NCBI RefSeq assembly: GCF_030323865.1
Contig: NZ_CP066362.1
Span: 744,001-808,000 of the forward strand
Origin: Pseudarthrobacter defluvii
GTDB taxonomy: Bacteria; Actinomycetota; Actinomycetes; Actinomycetales; Micrococcaceae
Direction of reading: 5' to 3'
DNA length: 64,000 bases
Shown here in pieces: positions 30,864 to 42,050 of the stretch (position 1 is the stretch's first letter; each line of letters starts with the position of its first letter). The position numbers and the translations under genes are program-made. The notes below the pieces were generated by a model. It was given only the letters and a program-made list of their open reading frames with translations, made no database searches and had not been told where the DNA came from.

Positions 30864-30975
30864 TTGTGACTCGTTTTCGAAATTAGTAAGCTCGCTGATG
30901 AATTGCCTGAAGGCCTGCCGCCGCGGTGTCCGCGGCTGGTAGCGTCGGGCGTATTGGACCACTTGAGGAGGATGC

Positions 30976-31455
30976 ATGAAAGCTTCACCGACATTGACCA
31001 ACAACCTGCAGGCTGTCCTTGCGGACCTGATCGAGCTCCACGTCCAGGGCAAGCAGGCGCACTGGAACATCGTGGGCACCAACTTCCGCGACCTCCACCT
31101 GCAGCTGGATGAAATCGTGGACGCTGCCCGCCAGTTCGCCGACGATACCGCCGAGCGGATGCGCGCCCTGCATGCGCTTCCGGACGGCCGCAGCTCCACC
31201 GTTGCCGAAACCACCAGCCTGGCCCAGTTCCCTGAAGGGCTGATCAGCACTGAAGATGCCATCGAGCGGATCGTCGCTGCCATGGAGGCTGCCGTGGGCA
31301 CCATGCGCAAGGTTCATGACGAAGTGGATGAGGAGGACCCCACCTCCGCGGACCTCCTGCACGAATTCATCGCCCGGCTGGAGCAGTTCGCCTGGATGGT
31401 GCAGGCGGAAAACATGAAGCCCACTGCCAAGGTCACGGCTGCAGACTCAAAGTAG
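30976..31455 (+). CDS. dps: Dps, DNA starvation/ferritin-like protein
   Basis: 159-residue Dps-family miniferritin that oxidises and stores iron using peroxide and protects DNA in stationary phase. The four-helix bundle is visible, with ferroxidase-centre residues in KQAHWNIVG (His) and LHLQLDEIVDAARQFADDTAERM (Asp/Glu). The C-terminal helix is EFIARLEQFAWMVQAENM with a short Lys/Ala tail. GAGGAGG lies just upstream of the ATG. Divergent from the APC permease. Confidence 0.94.
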   Translation: MKASPTLTNNLQAVLADLIELHVQGKQAHWNIVGTNFRDLHLQLDEIVDAARQFADDTAERMRALHALPDGRSSTVAETTSLAQFPEGLISTEDAIERIVAAMEAAVGTMRKVHDEVDEEDPTSADLLHEFIARLEQFAWMVQAENMKPTAKVTAADSK

Positions 31456-31469
31456 CGGTTGTTTCACGG

Positions 31470-31513
31470 AGCGCCCGGCGGCGAGGTATTCCTCCTCGAC
31501 GCCGGGCGCTTTT
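31470..31513. terminator. terminator between dps and MFS gene
   Basis: AGCGCCCGGC pairs with GCCGGGCGCT and is followed by TTTT on the plus strand. An inner CGAGG/CCTCG stem lies in the loop. It sits 14 bp after the dps stop and before the convergent MFS gene stop. Confidence 0.85.
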
Positions 31514-31554
31514 GCCTGCCCGGCGGTCCGTTTCTGGACTCCCGCGGGCGTCCG

Positions 31555-33111
31555 CTACGCCGCTTTTGGCACTTTTCGCAGCACGACGGCCGCGAGGACT
31601 GCCGCCGTCGCCATCAGTACCAGCCCAATTGCCGCGGTCACGTGCACCCCCGAGTCGAACGCTGCAGCGGCGGCGTCCCTGAGGGCGCCGGCAAGCGGTG
31701 GCGGCAGCAGGTTGGCCGCCTCCACGGCGCCCGCCAGTGTCTCCCCGGCGTTGTGCAAGGTGGGCCCGGGCAGTATGCCCTCCAGCCCCGCAGGCAGCCG
31801 AAGGTTCTGCTGGTAGGAGGCGGTCAAAATGGATCCCAGGACGGCTGTCCCCAGCAGGGAACCCACCTCGTAGCCCGTTTCGGAAATTGCCGCGGCCGCC
31901 CCCGACTTCGCCGGCGGGGCGGCGCCCAGGATGAGGTCGTTGGAGATGGTCTCCGCCGTGCCCACGCCCAGCGCCAGGACCAGGAGGGCTGCCAGCAGCA
32001 GCGACGGGCCGCCGTCGTGGTTTCCGAACGTCACCATGCTGTAGCCGGCGGCGCTGAACGCCAGCCCCGCAGCCACCACGTACCCGGGCCGGACCTTGCG
32101 GACCAGCGGCACCACCACCAGGCCGGCCACCACTGTGGCCGCCAGCGCGGGGACCATGGCAACTCCCGCCCCGGAGGGGCTCATTCCTTCGAGGAGCTGC
32201 AGGTGCTGGGCGAGGAACAGGATGAACCCGTTGAAGGAAAACAGGGCCAGGATGTTGGCGGTTATGGCCATGCTGAACACCCTGTTGCGGAACAGGGACA
32301 TGTCCAGCAGCGGGTGCTCCAGGCGCAGCTGCCGCTGCACGAACACGGCTCCCATGGCCAGGCCAAAGGCAATTGCCCCCAGCCCTGCTGCGCCCGGCCC
32401 CTCCGTGGCGACGGCCTTGATGCCGTACACCACGGGCACCATGACCAGCATGGAGAGCAGGATGCTCGGGATGTCCACCTTCCCCGGGGAGGGATCCCTG
32501 GACTCCGGGATCAGGGCCGGCCCCAGCGCCAGCAGGGGAACCATGAGGGGTACCGCTACAAGGAAGACCGCGCCCCACCAGAATTGCTCCACCAGCCAGC
32601 CGCCGGCAATCGGCCCGAGGGCGGCGCCGCCGGAGAATCCCGCAGCCCAGATGGCGACTGCCAGCCGCCGGCGGTTGGGCTCGGGAAAGATGTTGCGGAT
32701 CAGCGACAGCGTGGACGGCATCAGCATGGCCCCGAAGAAGCCCAGGGCTGCGCGGCCGGCGATCAGCCACTCCGGCGTCGGTGCGAAGGCGGTGGCGGCC
32801 GAGAGTGCGGCGAAACCGATGCTGCCGATGACCAGGAGCCGCCGCCGGCCAATCCGGTCGCCGAAGCTTCCCATGGATACCAGCAGGCCGGCCAGCACCA
32901 GGGGATAGGCGTCCACGATCCACAGCAGCTGCACGCCGGACGGTTCCAGGGCGCGGGCGATGGCAGGCAGCGCGAATGTCAGCGCCGTGTTGTCCACGGC
33001 CACCAGGAGTACGGGAAACATCAGCAGCCCCAGCGCCACCCAGTCGCGCCACAGCTGCCGCGGGGCGTTCCCGTCCGTGCGTGAGGGCGCGGGGCTGGTG
33101 GAAGTCGTCAT
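31555..33111 (-). CDS. MFS multidrug efflux transporter, DHA2 (QacA/LfrA) type
   Basis: 518-residue membrane protein with about 14 hydrophobic segments, typical of DHA2 drug/proton antiporters. Motif D1-like LVAVDNTALTFALPAIARAL is in TM1, motif A is GSFGDRIGRRRLL, and motif C-like GFSGGAALGPIAGGWL follows. It exports cationic drugs or quaternary ammonium compounds in relatives such as QacA, SmvA and LfrA. It is divergent from a TetR gene, with a 26-bp palindrome between them that includes both predicted -10 elements. Confidence 0.92.
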   Translation of the reverse strand: MTTSTSPAPSRTDGNAPRQLWRDWVALGLLMFPVLLVAVDNTALTFALPAIARALEPSGVQLLWIVDAYPLVLAGLLVSMGSFGDRIGRRRLLVIGSIGFAALSAATAFAPTPEWLIAGRAALGFFGAMLMPSTLSLIRNIFPEPNRRRLAVAIWAAGFSGGAALGPIAGGWLVEQFWWGAVFLVAVPLMVPLLALGPALIPESRDPSPGKVDIPSILLSMLVMVPVVYGIKAVATEGPGAAGLGAIAFGLAMGAVFVQRQLRLEHPLLDMSLFRNRVFSMAITANILALFSFNGFILFLAQHLQLLEGMSPSGAGVAMVPALAATVVAGLVVVPLVRKVRPGYVVAAGLAFSAAGYSMVTFGNHDGGPSLLLAALLVLALGVGTAETISNDLILGAAPPAKSGAAAAISETGYEVGSLLGTAVLGSILTASYQQNLRLPAGLEGILPGPTLHNAGETLAGAVEAANLLPPPLAGALRDAAAAAFDSGVHVTAAIGLVLMATAAVLAAVVLRKVPKAA

Positions 33112-33116
33112 GGAAT

Positions 33117-33142
33117 AACTATACCGTCCAGACGGTATAGTT
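33117..33142. promoter_or_regulatory. TetR-type operator, 26-bp perfect palindrome
   Basis: Two perfect 12-nt arms, AACTATACCGTC and its complement, around CA. The arms carry TATAGT on both strands (33136-33141 on plus, 33118-33123 on minus), which look like divergent -10 elements. A bound TetR dimer would shut both the efflux gene and its own gene. Confidence 0.85.
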
Positions 33143-33183
33143 TAAAACTCCTTCCGGTTCCGTCATACCGCCGTGGGAAGGGC

Positions 33184-33732
33184 ATGATGGAAGGCATGCC
33201 CCGAAAGCCTGTAGCCCGCGAAGCGGTCCTTGATGCCTTCGAGTCCCTGTTGATCGAGGTGGGGGAGCGCGCCGCCACCCTTGACGCCGTCGCCCGGAAG
33301 GCCGGCGTGTCCAAGGGCGGCCTGCTCTACCACTTTCCCAACAAGGAAGCGCTCATCGCCGTTCTGCTGGACCGGCTGGACGGCCTGGCCCGGGAGGATG
33401 CCGACGCCATGGCCTCAGCCGGCGAAGGCGCCGCCGCTTACTTCATCCGTTCCTCGGTGTGGGCAGACACTCCGCTGGACAGGGCCATCGTTGCCGCCAC
33501 AAGGCTTGCCGAGGTGGCGCATGAAGAGACGCGGCGCCGGTTCGCGGCCATCCAGCAGCGATGGCTGGACGAAATTGCGGCTGATGTTGGTCCGGGGCTG
33601 GCGAAGGCAGTCCTCTATATGGGTGACGGCCTGTACTTCAACGCCATGCTGTCGGTGGCGCCCGCTCCGGCGGGGGGAGCGGCCGCTGACGTGGAGGAAC
33701 TCCTCGCCGCCCTGGAGCGGCTCCGCAGGTAG
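33184..33732 (+). CDS. TetR/AcrR-family repressor of the efflux gene
   Basis: 182-residue repressor. The HTH lies at about residues 25-55 (TLDAVARKAGVSKGGLLYHF) and the ligand-binding helical domain fills the rest, ending in a TetR_C-type sequence (GPGLAKAVLYMGDGLYFNAM). Three close starts are possible: ATG at 33184, 33187 or 33196. GGGAAGGG fits 33187 best by spacing, so the true length may be 181 residues. Its likely operator is the palindrome immediately upstream. Confidence 0.9.
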   Translation: MMEGMPRKPVAREAVLDAFESLLIEVGERAATLDAVARKAGVSKGGLLYHFPNKEALIAVLLDRLDGLAREDADAMASAGEGAAAYFIRSSVWADTPLDRAIVAATRLAEVAHEETRRRFAAIQQRWLDEIAADVGPGLAKAVLYMGDGLYFNAMLSVAPAPAGGAAADVEELLAALERLRR

Positions 33733-33829
33733 GATTTGCCATTTGCCGGGAGGGGCGGCGGCGTAGGACAATGGAGAGTTGTGAGGGCCGCCACCGGCCG
33801 TCATGACCCAACAAGTTAATAGCCTTTGA

Positions 33830-34060
33830 TCTGCGGCGGGAGAGTTCTGCCGGAAGTACAGGCAGGCGCCGTAGGAGCAAATCCTCCCCAGGAATCTCGC
33901 AGGCCCCTGTACCGCCGCGGCGAGGCGCCTCTGGAAAGCAGCAGGCAGTTGTCCTTCCTCCCTTGGGAAGTGGAAGAACTGTTGTGCTCACCGACGGTGC
34001 AAGCGGGTCCTGCCAGGCAGGCAACGCGGAAACTCTCAGGTCCAATACAGAGCGGGGAGG
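33830..34060 (+). promoter_or_regulatory. Tandem glycine riboswitch
   Basis: Leader of gcvP with two glycine aptamers. Aptamer 1 (about 33831-33919) shows GGCGGGAGAGTTC, GCCGTAGGAGCAA and AATCTCGCAGGCCCCTGTACC. Aptamer 2 (about 33921-34056) shows GGCGCCTCTGGAAAGC, GACGGTGCAAGC and AAACTCTCAGGTCCAATACAG. These are the conserved core elements of the family. Glycine binding should turn on the glycine cleavage genes. A small hairpin GGCGCA-CCC-TGCGCC (34076-34090) follows before the gcvP ribosome-binding site, with no T run, so control may be at translation. The region 33733-33830 shows no gene. Confidence 0.92.
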
Positions 34061-34113
34061 AACCCGAATAGCTGTGGCGCACCCTGCGCCGCCTGAGTAA
34101 ATGGAGTTCCTTC

Positions 34114-36960
<2,847 letters not shown>

Positions 36961-36971
36961 GGCCTGCCGCC

Positions 36972-38120
36972 ATGACTGAGAAATACACAGCGTTGTACGA
37001 CGAGCACAAGAAGCTGGGCGCGTCGTTCACCGACTTCGGTGGCTGGCAGATGCCGCTCAAGTACAGCTCCGAGCTGGCCGAACACCACGCGGTCCGCAAG
37101 GCTGCAGGCCTGTTCGACCTCTCCCACATGGGCGAGGTCTGGGTGACCGGACGGGACGCCGGCGCGTTCCTGGACTACGCCCTGGTGGGGAAGATCTCCG
37201 CCATGGCGGTGGGCAAGGCCAAGTACTCGCTGATCTGCAATGAGGACGGCGGGATCATCGACGACCTCATCACCTATCGGCGTCCCGCTTCGCAGGACGG
37301 CACCGACGTCTTCCTGGTGGTGCCCAATGCCGGCAATGCCGCCGTGGTGGCTGCAGCACTGCAGGAGCGTGCCGCAGGGTTCGATGTGGTGGTTGATGAT
37401 GCTTCGGCGCGGACCTCCCTGGTCGCGGTGCAGGGGCCCAAGGCCCAGGAACTCCTGCTCCGCCTGGTTCCGGCCGCCCAGCACCCCCTGGTGACGGCAC
37501 TGAAGTACTACGCCGCCGTCGAGGTTCCCTTCCTGGTAAGCGGGGCGGGCAAGGAGCTCCTGCTCGCCCGTACCGGATACACCGGCGAGGACGGGTTCGA
37601 AATCTTTGTGGACAACCACGATGCCGCCGCGCTGTGGCAGGCACTGATCGCCATCGCCGACGAAGCGGAACTGACCCCCGCCGGCCTCGCCTCCCGCGAC
37701 TCCCTCCGGCTCGAGGCAGGGATGCCACTGTACGGCAACGAACTGTCCCTGCAGGGTGACCCGTTCGCCGCCCGCCTGGGTCCCGTCGTCGCACTCTCCA
37801 AGGAAGGCGACTTCGTGGGCAAAGCCGCCCTGGCAGCCAAAAAGGCGGCCGGCGCCGGCAGCACCTCCGGCCGCCGCCTCGTGGGGCTCAAAGGCCAGGG
37901 CCGCCGCGCCGGCCGCGCGCACTACCCCGTGCTCAAGGACGGTGCCACGGTCGGCGAAGTGACCTCCGGCCAGCCGTCGCCCACCCTCGGCTACCCCATC
38001 GCCATGGCCTACGTCGACGTCGAACACTCGGCACCCGGCACGGCCCTGGACATCGATCTCCGCGGCAACGCAGAGCCTTTCGAAGTCGTCGACCTCCCGT
38101 TCTACAAGCGACTCAAGTAG
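36972..38120 (+). CDS. gcvT: Aminomethyltransferase, T-protein
   Basis: 382-residue tetrahydrofolate-dependent aminomethyltransferase. It releases ammonia from the aminomethyl-lipoyl H-protein and makes 5,10-methylene-THF. Motifs include FTDFGGWQMPLKYSSELAEH at the N-terminus, LFDLSHMGEV, and LLLARTGYTGEDGFEIFVD with the catalytic-region residues. It is in the same operon as gcvP. No gcvH is found after it, unlike the arrangement common in relatives; see the following interval. Confidence 0.95.
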   Translation: MTEKYTALYDEHKKLGASFTDFGGWQMPLKYSSELAEHHAVRKAAGLFDLSHMGEVWVTGRDAGAFLDYALVGKISAMAVGKAKYSLICNEDGGIIDDLITYRRPASQDGTDVFLVVPNAGNAAVVAAALQERAAGFDVVVDDASARTSLVAVQGPKAQELLLRLVPAAQHPLVTALKYYAAVEVPFLVSGAGKELLLARTGYTGEDGFEIFVDNHDAAALWQALIAIADEAELTPAGLASRDSLRLEAGMPLYGNELSLQGDPFAARLGPVVALSKEGDFVGKAALAAKKAAGAGSTSGRRLVGLKGQGRRAGRAHYPVLKDGATVGEVTSGQPSPTLGYPIAMAYVDVEHSAPGTALDIDLRGNAEPFEVVDLPFYKRLK

Positions 38121-38581
38121 TCCCTTGGGGCTCGGCCGTGGTCACCTCCGGGACCGGCGGACCGGACATTTTCACGCGTGCGTTGGGCCCACGCCGTCAG
38201 GGTTCCCTGGCCGAGCTTGCGAGGCTAGGGAGACGGTGGGGAGCACGCTTTCGAAAAGTCCGGCTCCGCCGGCCCTCGTGCGGAAGTTGCGGTTGTGCGA
38301 GGACAGTGTCAGGTCTTACAGGACGCGAGTGGGTGAGGACTACGTGCGTGTTTCTCTTTCCCCGGCACTCATGAGCGTTGTCGGCCCGCTCGTTGCCTTC
38401 CTGCCCCGGCGCTCTGGTGCCGTGTCCTCGGAGTGGGCGGGGCATCCGGCAGCGTGCGTCTAAGGGAGCGTCACGTCCGCTTAGCGGGCGTCTACGCGAC
38501 CGAGCACGCAGAGGATGTCCTGCCCGCTCCACCCAACCACCCAGAGTTCCAAGAACGCAGTTCTAGTTAGGAAAACCCGTC
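38121..38581 (+). other. 461-bp non-coding interval with hairpins, gcvT to sdaA
   Basis: No credible gene. A 112-codon frame (38125-38463) has no family resemblance. Three stable stems stand out on the plus strand: TCCCTGGCC with GGCTAGGGA, nested inside CGCCGTC with GACGGTG (about 38192-38239); ACGTCCGC-TTA-GCGGGCGT (38473-38491); and AGAAC-GCA-GTTCT (38552-38564), close to the sdaA start. It could be an sdaA leader with cis-regulation or the scar of a lost gene such as gcvH. No GcvH-like protein was found here in any frame. Confidence 0.6.
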
Positions 38582-40057
38582 ATGGCTGTTGGTGTCTTTG
38601 ACCTTTTTTCGATCGGTATTGGTCCGTCGTCTTCGCATACTGTGGGGCCGATGCGGGCTGCTGCTGTTTTTGCCGAGGAGTTGGTGGGGTCCGGGGTGCT
38701 GGGTTCCGTGGGGTCGTTGCGGGTGGATTTGTATGGGTCCCTCGCGGCGACGGGGCATGGGCATGGGACGATGACGGCGATCCTGTTGGGGTTGGAGGGG
38801 TTTCATCCGGAGTTGATCCTGCCGGCGGAGGTGGAGGAGCGGCTGGCTTCGATCGCGGAGACCGGGGTCCTGAACCTGGCCGGGGCGGTGGAGGCTTCCG
38901 GTGGCGGTGTGCCGTTGCCGTACGGGGTGGAGGATATGGTGCTGCGGCCGTTGACGGTGTTGCCGCGGCATACGAACGGGATGACGTTCACCGTCTCTGA
39001 TGCGGGCGGGGAGGTGCTGCATGCGGCGACGTTCTTCTCGGTCGGTGGCGGGTTCATCGTCCGGGAGGGTGGGGAGGATGCCGCGCAGCAGGAACTGGAT
39101 GCGTCCAAGGAGGAGTTGCCGTTGCCGTTCCGGACCGCTGCTGAGCTGTTGGAGCACTGCGCGGTGACCGGGCTGGGCATCGCCGATGTGATGTTCAGGA
39201 ACGAGCTGGCCTCCCGGGATGAGGGGGAGATCCGGGCCGGGCTGCTGCAGATCTGGTCGGTGATGGAAAACTGCGTGGCCACGTCCCTGAAGCGGGACGG
39301 GGTGCTGCCGGGCGGGTTGAAGGTCCGCCGCCGGGCCCCGGACTGGTACGACCGGCTGAAGAAGGAATGCGCCGACGGCCTGGAGGACCAGGACAACAGC
39401 GAGGACCAGGACGCGGCCTGGGACGCGGGCCGGCACGATCCACGGTATTGGCAGGAGTGGGTTAACTTGGTGGCGTTGGCGGTGAACGAGGAGAACGCTT
39501 CCGGCGGGCGGGTGGTCACCGCGCCGACGAACGGGGCGGCCGGGATCATCCCCGCGGTGCTGTACTACGCGCTGCACTTCGCCCCCGGCATGGACCAGGC
39601 CACCCAGGCTGACCGGGACGGTGTGGTGGTGCGGTTCCTGCTCGCCGCCGGCGCGGTCGGGGTGCTGTACAAGGAACAGGCCTCGATCTCCGGGGCAGAG
39701 GTCGGCTGCCAGGGCGAGGTCGGGTCCGCGTCCTCGATGGCCGCCGCCGGCCTGGCGGAGGTCATGGGCGGCACCCCGGCGCAGGTGGAAAACGCGGCCG
39801 AAATCGCGATGGAACACAACCTGGGCCTGACCTGTGACCCGATCGGCGGGCTGGTCCAGGTCCCGTGCATCGAACGGAACGCGATCGCCGCCGCGAAAGC
39901 GATCAACGCCGCGAAAATGGCCCTCTGGGGCGACGGCACCCACCGGGTTTCCCTCGACGAAGTCATCATCACCATGCGCGAAACCGGCAAAGACATGAGC
40001 GACAAATACAAGGAAACCGCCATGGGCGGCCTCGCCGTCAACGTCGTCGAATGCTGA
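38582..40057 (+). CDS. sdaA: L-serine ammonia-lyase, iron-sulfur type
   Basis: 491-residue single-chain [4Fe-4S] L-serine dehydratase that converts L-serine to pyruvate and ammonia. The start [25 protein letters not shown] motif is present as [19 protein letters not shown]. The alpha-domain includes [15 protein letters not shown] and [20 protein letters not shown] with the cluster cysteines. Codon use in the first two thirds is unlike the neighbours, being rich in G- and T-ending codons (TTG, GGG, GAT, TTT), and it becomes normal and C-rich near the 3' end. It removes the serine made from glycine plus methylene-THF. Confidence 0.95.
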   Translation: MAVGVFDLFSIGIGPSSSHTVGPMRAAAVFAEELVGSGVLGSVGSLRVDLYGSLAATGHGHGTMTAILLGLEGFHPELILPAEVEERLASIAETGVLNLAGAVEASGGGVPLPYGVEDMVLRPLTVLPRHTNGMTFTVSDAGGEVLHAATFFSVGGGFIVREGGEDAAQQELDASKEELPLPFRTAAELLEHCAVTGLGIADVMFRNELASRDEGEIRAGLLQIWSVMENCVATSLKRDGVLPGGLKVRRRAPDWYDRLKKECADGLEDQDNSEDQDAAWDAGRHDPRYWQEWVNLVALAVNEENASGGRVVTAPTNGAAGIIPAVLYYALHFAPGMDQATQADRDGVVVRFLLAAGAVGVLYKEQASISGAEVGCQGEVGSASSMAAAGLAEVMGGTPAQVENAAEIAMEHNLGLTCDPIGGLVQVPCIERNAIAAAKAINAAKMALWGDGTHRVSLDEVIITMRETGKDMSDKYKETAMGGLAVNVVEC

Positions 40058-40115
40058 CAGCGGCCGCCGCGGTGGAAGAACAGGCTGACGGGCGCAGCCG
40101 ATGTTCGGCCGGCAG

Positions 40116-40661
40116 TTAGTTGTGTGCTGCCGCCCACCAGTTCAGGCTGGCGGCGAACACCAGCCATGAAATGTAGGGGAGCAGGAGCAGCCCGGCGGTC
40201 CGGCTGATGGGGCCGAAATACAAAACCGTCACAGCGACGGCGGCGATCAGGGCAAGGATGACGACCAGTCCCAGCCACAGGGCTGCCGTGCCGAGGGCGG
40301 GGTACAGGGCAAAAAATGCAGGGGTCCAGGCGAGGTTGAGGACCAACTGGAGGACATAGACCGCCATGGCCGGCCGGGTCCGGCTGGTCCGTTTCCGCCA
40401 CACCAGCCAGGCAGCCACAGCCATCGCCGTGTAGAGGACAGACCAGACCGGACCGAACACGCCGTTCGGCGGGGACCAGGGAGCCTTGTCCGCAGTCGCG
40501 TACCAACCGGTGACGTTGGCCGCCGACGCCAGCCCGCCCAACGCTGCCACCACCAGGGACGCCACCAGGAACCCGAAAAGCGCAGCGACCTGAACCCCCG
40601 CGCTGTACGGCTGCCTGCCGGTGCCCGCAGGAGCGGTTGTCTCTTCCCCGTCCGGCCTCAT
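40116..40661 (-). CDS. TspO/MBR family protein
   Basis: 181-residue membrane protein of the tryptophan-rich sensory protein/peripheral benzodiazepine receptor family, with five membrane helices expected. Family hallmarks are the tryptophan-rich PWSPPNGVFGPVWSVLYTAM and LNLAWTPAFFALYPALG. TspO proteins bind porphyrins and other tetrapyrroles and help regulate their level; the role here is unproved. I start at 40661, which has AAGGG and GGGG upstream, instead of 40727, which lacks a site. It converges on sdaA. Confidence 0.87.
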   Translation of the reverse strand: MRPDGEETTAPAGTGRQPYSAGVQVAALFGFLVASLVVAALGGLASAANVTGWYATADKAPWSPPNGVFGPVWSVLYTAMAVAAWLVWRKRTSRTRPAMAVYVLQLVLNLAWTPAFFALYPALGTAALWLGLVVILALIAAVAVTVLYFGPISRTAGLLLLPYISWLVFAASLNWWAAAHN

Positions 40662-40782
40662 ACCCCAACCCTTGTTGAACGCCCCGAGGCCCGTCAAGAC
40701 GGCGTCCGGCAGCGTGAGACTGGCCATGCCGGCGGGGTCGGGGAAAAGCCGGGAGCGCGTCAGGCTTTAGACTTGAGGCTGC

Positions 40783-41916
40783 ATGTCCGCACGCAACCAG
40801 AAGTACCGAAACCGCGCACAAACCCGATTGGACACGGCCCCCTTGCGAGAATTCACCGCACGTTTTGCCACAGCCGAGGAAATTGAGAACTGGGACAAGC
40901 ACGTCACGGCCAACCCGAACGGCGGCAACATGCTGCAGTCGGCCGCCTATGCATCAGTCAAGAACGGCAGTGGCTGGAAAGTCCGGTTCCTGGTGCTCGA
41001 AGGCGGCGGAAACTCCAGCTACAACCTGGTGCTGGAAAAGCGCTTCCCTGTCCTGGGACGGCTTTGGTACCTCATCAAGGGTCCTGACCTGGCGGACGCG
41101 GCGGACCTGCGGGCCGCCCTCGAAGCGTGCGCGGCCTTCGTCCGAAGCAGCAAACTGAACGTTTTCACCATCAAGGTGGAGCCGGACATCATCGATTCCG
41201 GAGATGCGCAGCGGGAGCTGCAGGCGGCCAAGCTGGTCAAAGCCCCCAACATCCAGTCCAACGACTCCACCGCCCTGCTGGACATCTCCGGCACCGAAGA
41301 GGAAGTGTTCAAAGCCATTTCCTCCCGCGCCAGGAATGCAGTCCGGCGGGCCGAGAAGGAGGGCTGCCAGGTGGTCCGGCAGGAGCCGGGACCCGAAACC
41401 TACCGGGCCCTGTACGACCTGATGGCGAACACCGTCAACGCCAAGGGCTCCATGCCCCTCCGCAGCTACGACTACTACGCACAGTTCTGGGACGAGTTCT
41501 GCAACCGCGGCCAGGGCAACTTCTTCTTCACGTATGAGGACGGGAAGCCCAGCGTCGGCGCGTTCGTCATCAACTACGGTGCCAAGGCCACCTACAAGGA
41601 TGGAGGCTCCACCCAGAACCGCAAGCAGTACGGGGATTCGCACCTGGTGCAGTGGACCGCCATCAAGCGGATGCAAGAACTCGGCTGCACCGAATACGAC
41701 TTTTGCGGGACGCCGCCGGCTGCGCGCATCAAGGACAAGACCCACAACCTGTACGGCATGGGGATGTTCAAGACCAGTTTCACCAAGACGGTCACCGACT
41801 TTGTGGGCTGCCATGACTACGTGCTGTCCCCGCTCCGGCACCGGCTCTGGTCCAACGGGGGAGAAAAGGTGTTCCGCCGGATCGAAACCGCACGCACCGG
41901 CCAGCAGTTCTACTGA
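40783..41916 (+). CDS. Fem-type aminoacyltransferase (peptidoglycan bridge)
   Basis: 377-residue FemABX/GNAT-fold transferase, first of two tandem copies. Such enzymes add an amino acid from aminoacyl-tRNA to the stem peptide of lipid II, building the interpeptide bridge. The characteristic blocks are GGNMLQSAAYASVKNGSGWK, EVFKAISSRARNAVRRAEKE and YDFCGTPPAARIKDKTHNLY. This copy lacks the coiled-coil arm seen in the next one, so it resembles FemX or VanK-type enzymes. ATG start about 120 bp from the divergent tspO start. Confidence 0.88.
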   Translation: MSARNQKYRNRAQTRLDTAPLREFTARFATAEEIENWDKHVTANPNGGNMLQSAAYASVKNGSGWKVRFLVLEGGGNSSYNLVLEKRFPVLGRLWYLIKGPDLADAADLRAALEACAAFVRSSKLNVFTIKVEPDIIDSGDAQRELQAAKLVKAPNIQSNDSTALLDISGTEEEVFKAISSRARNAVRRAEKEGCQVVRQEPGPETYRALYDLMANTVNAKGSMPLRSYDYYAQFWDEFCNRGQGNFFFTYEDGKPSVGAFVINYGAKATYKDGGSTQNRKQYGDSHLVQWTAIKRMQELGCTEYDFCGTPPAARIKDKTHNLYGMGMFKTSFTKTVTDFVGCHDYVLSPLRHRLWSNGGEKVFRRIETARTGQQFY

Positions 41917-42050
41917 CCGCAGCCACCAGGGCTGCAAATCCAGCGCACCCCTGCAGGCAAGCCACCCCTGCCGCGAACACAGTCCGCCTAAACGCCCTCA
42001 ATACAGTGCGGCCAACCAAGGCCGCGAAGAGTCGAGAAGAAGGTCACCCC

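Noticed and set aside
31433..33084. Long frames overlapping the MFS efflux gene on both strands
   Set aside because: The 518-residue MFS protein has clear transporter motifs; the others are shadows.
38125..38463. 112-codon frame in the gcvT-sdaA gap, considered as a remnant of gcvH
   Set aside because: No lipoyl-lysine motif or GcvH-like pattern in any frame, and no ribosome-binding site.
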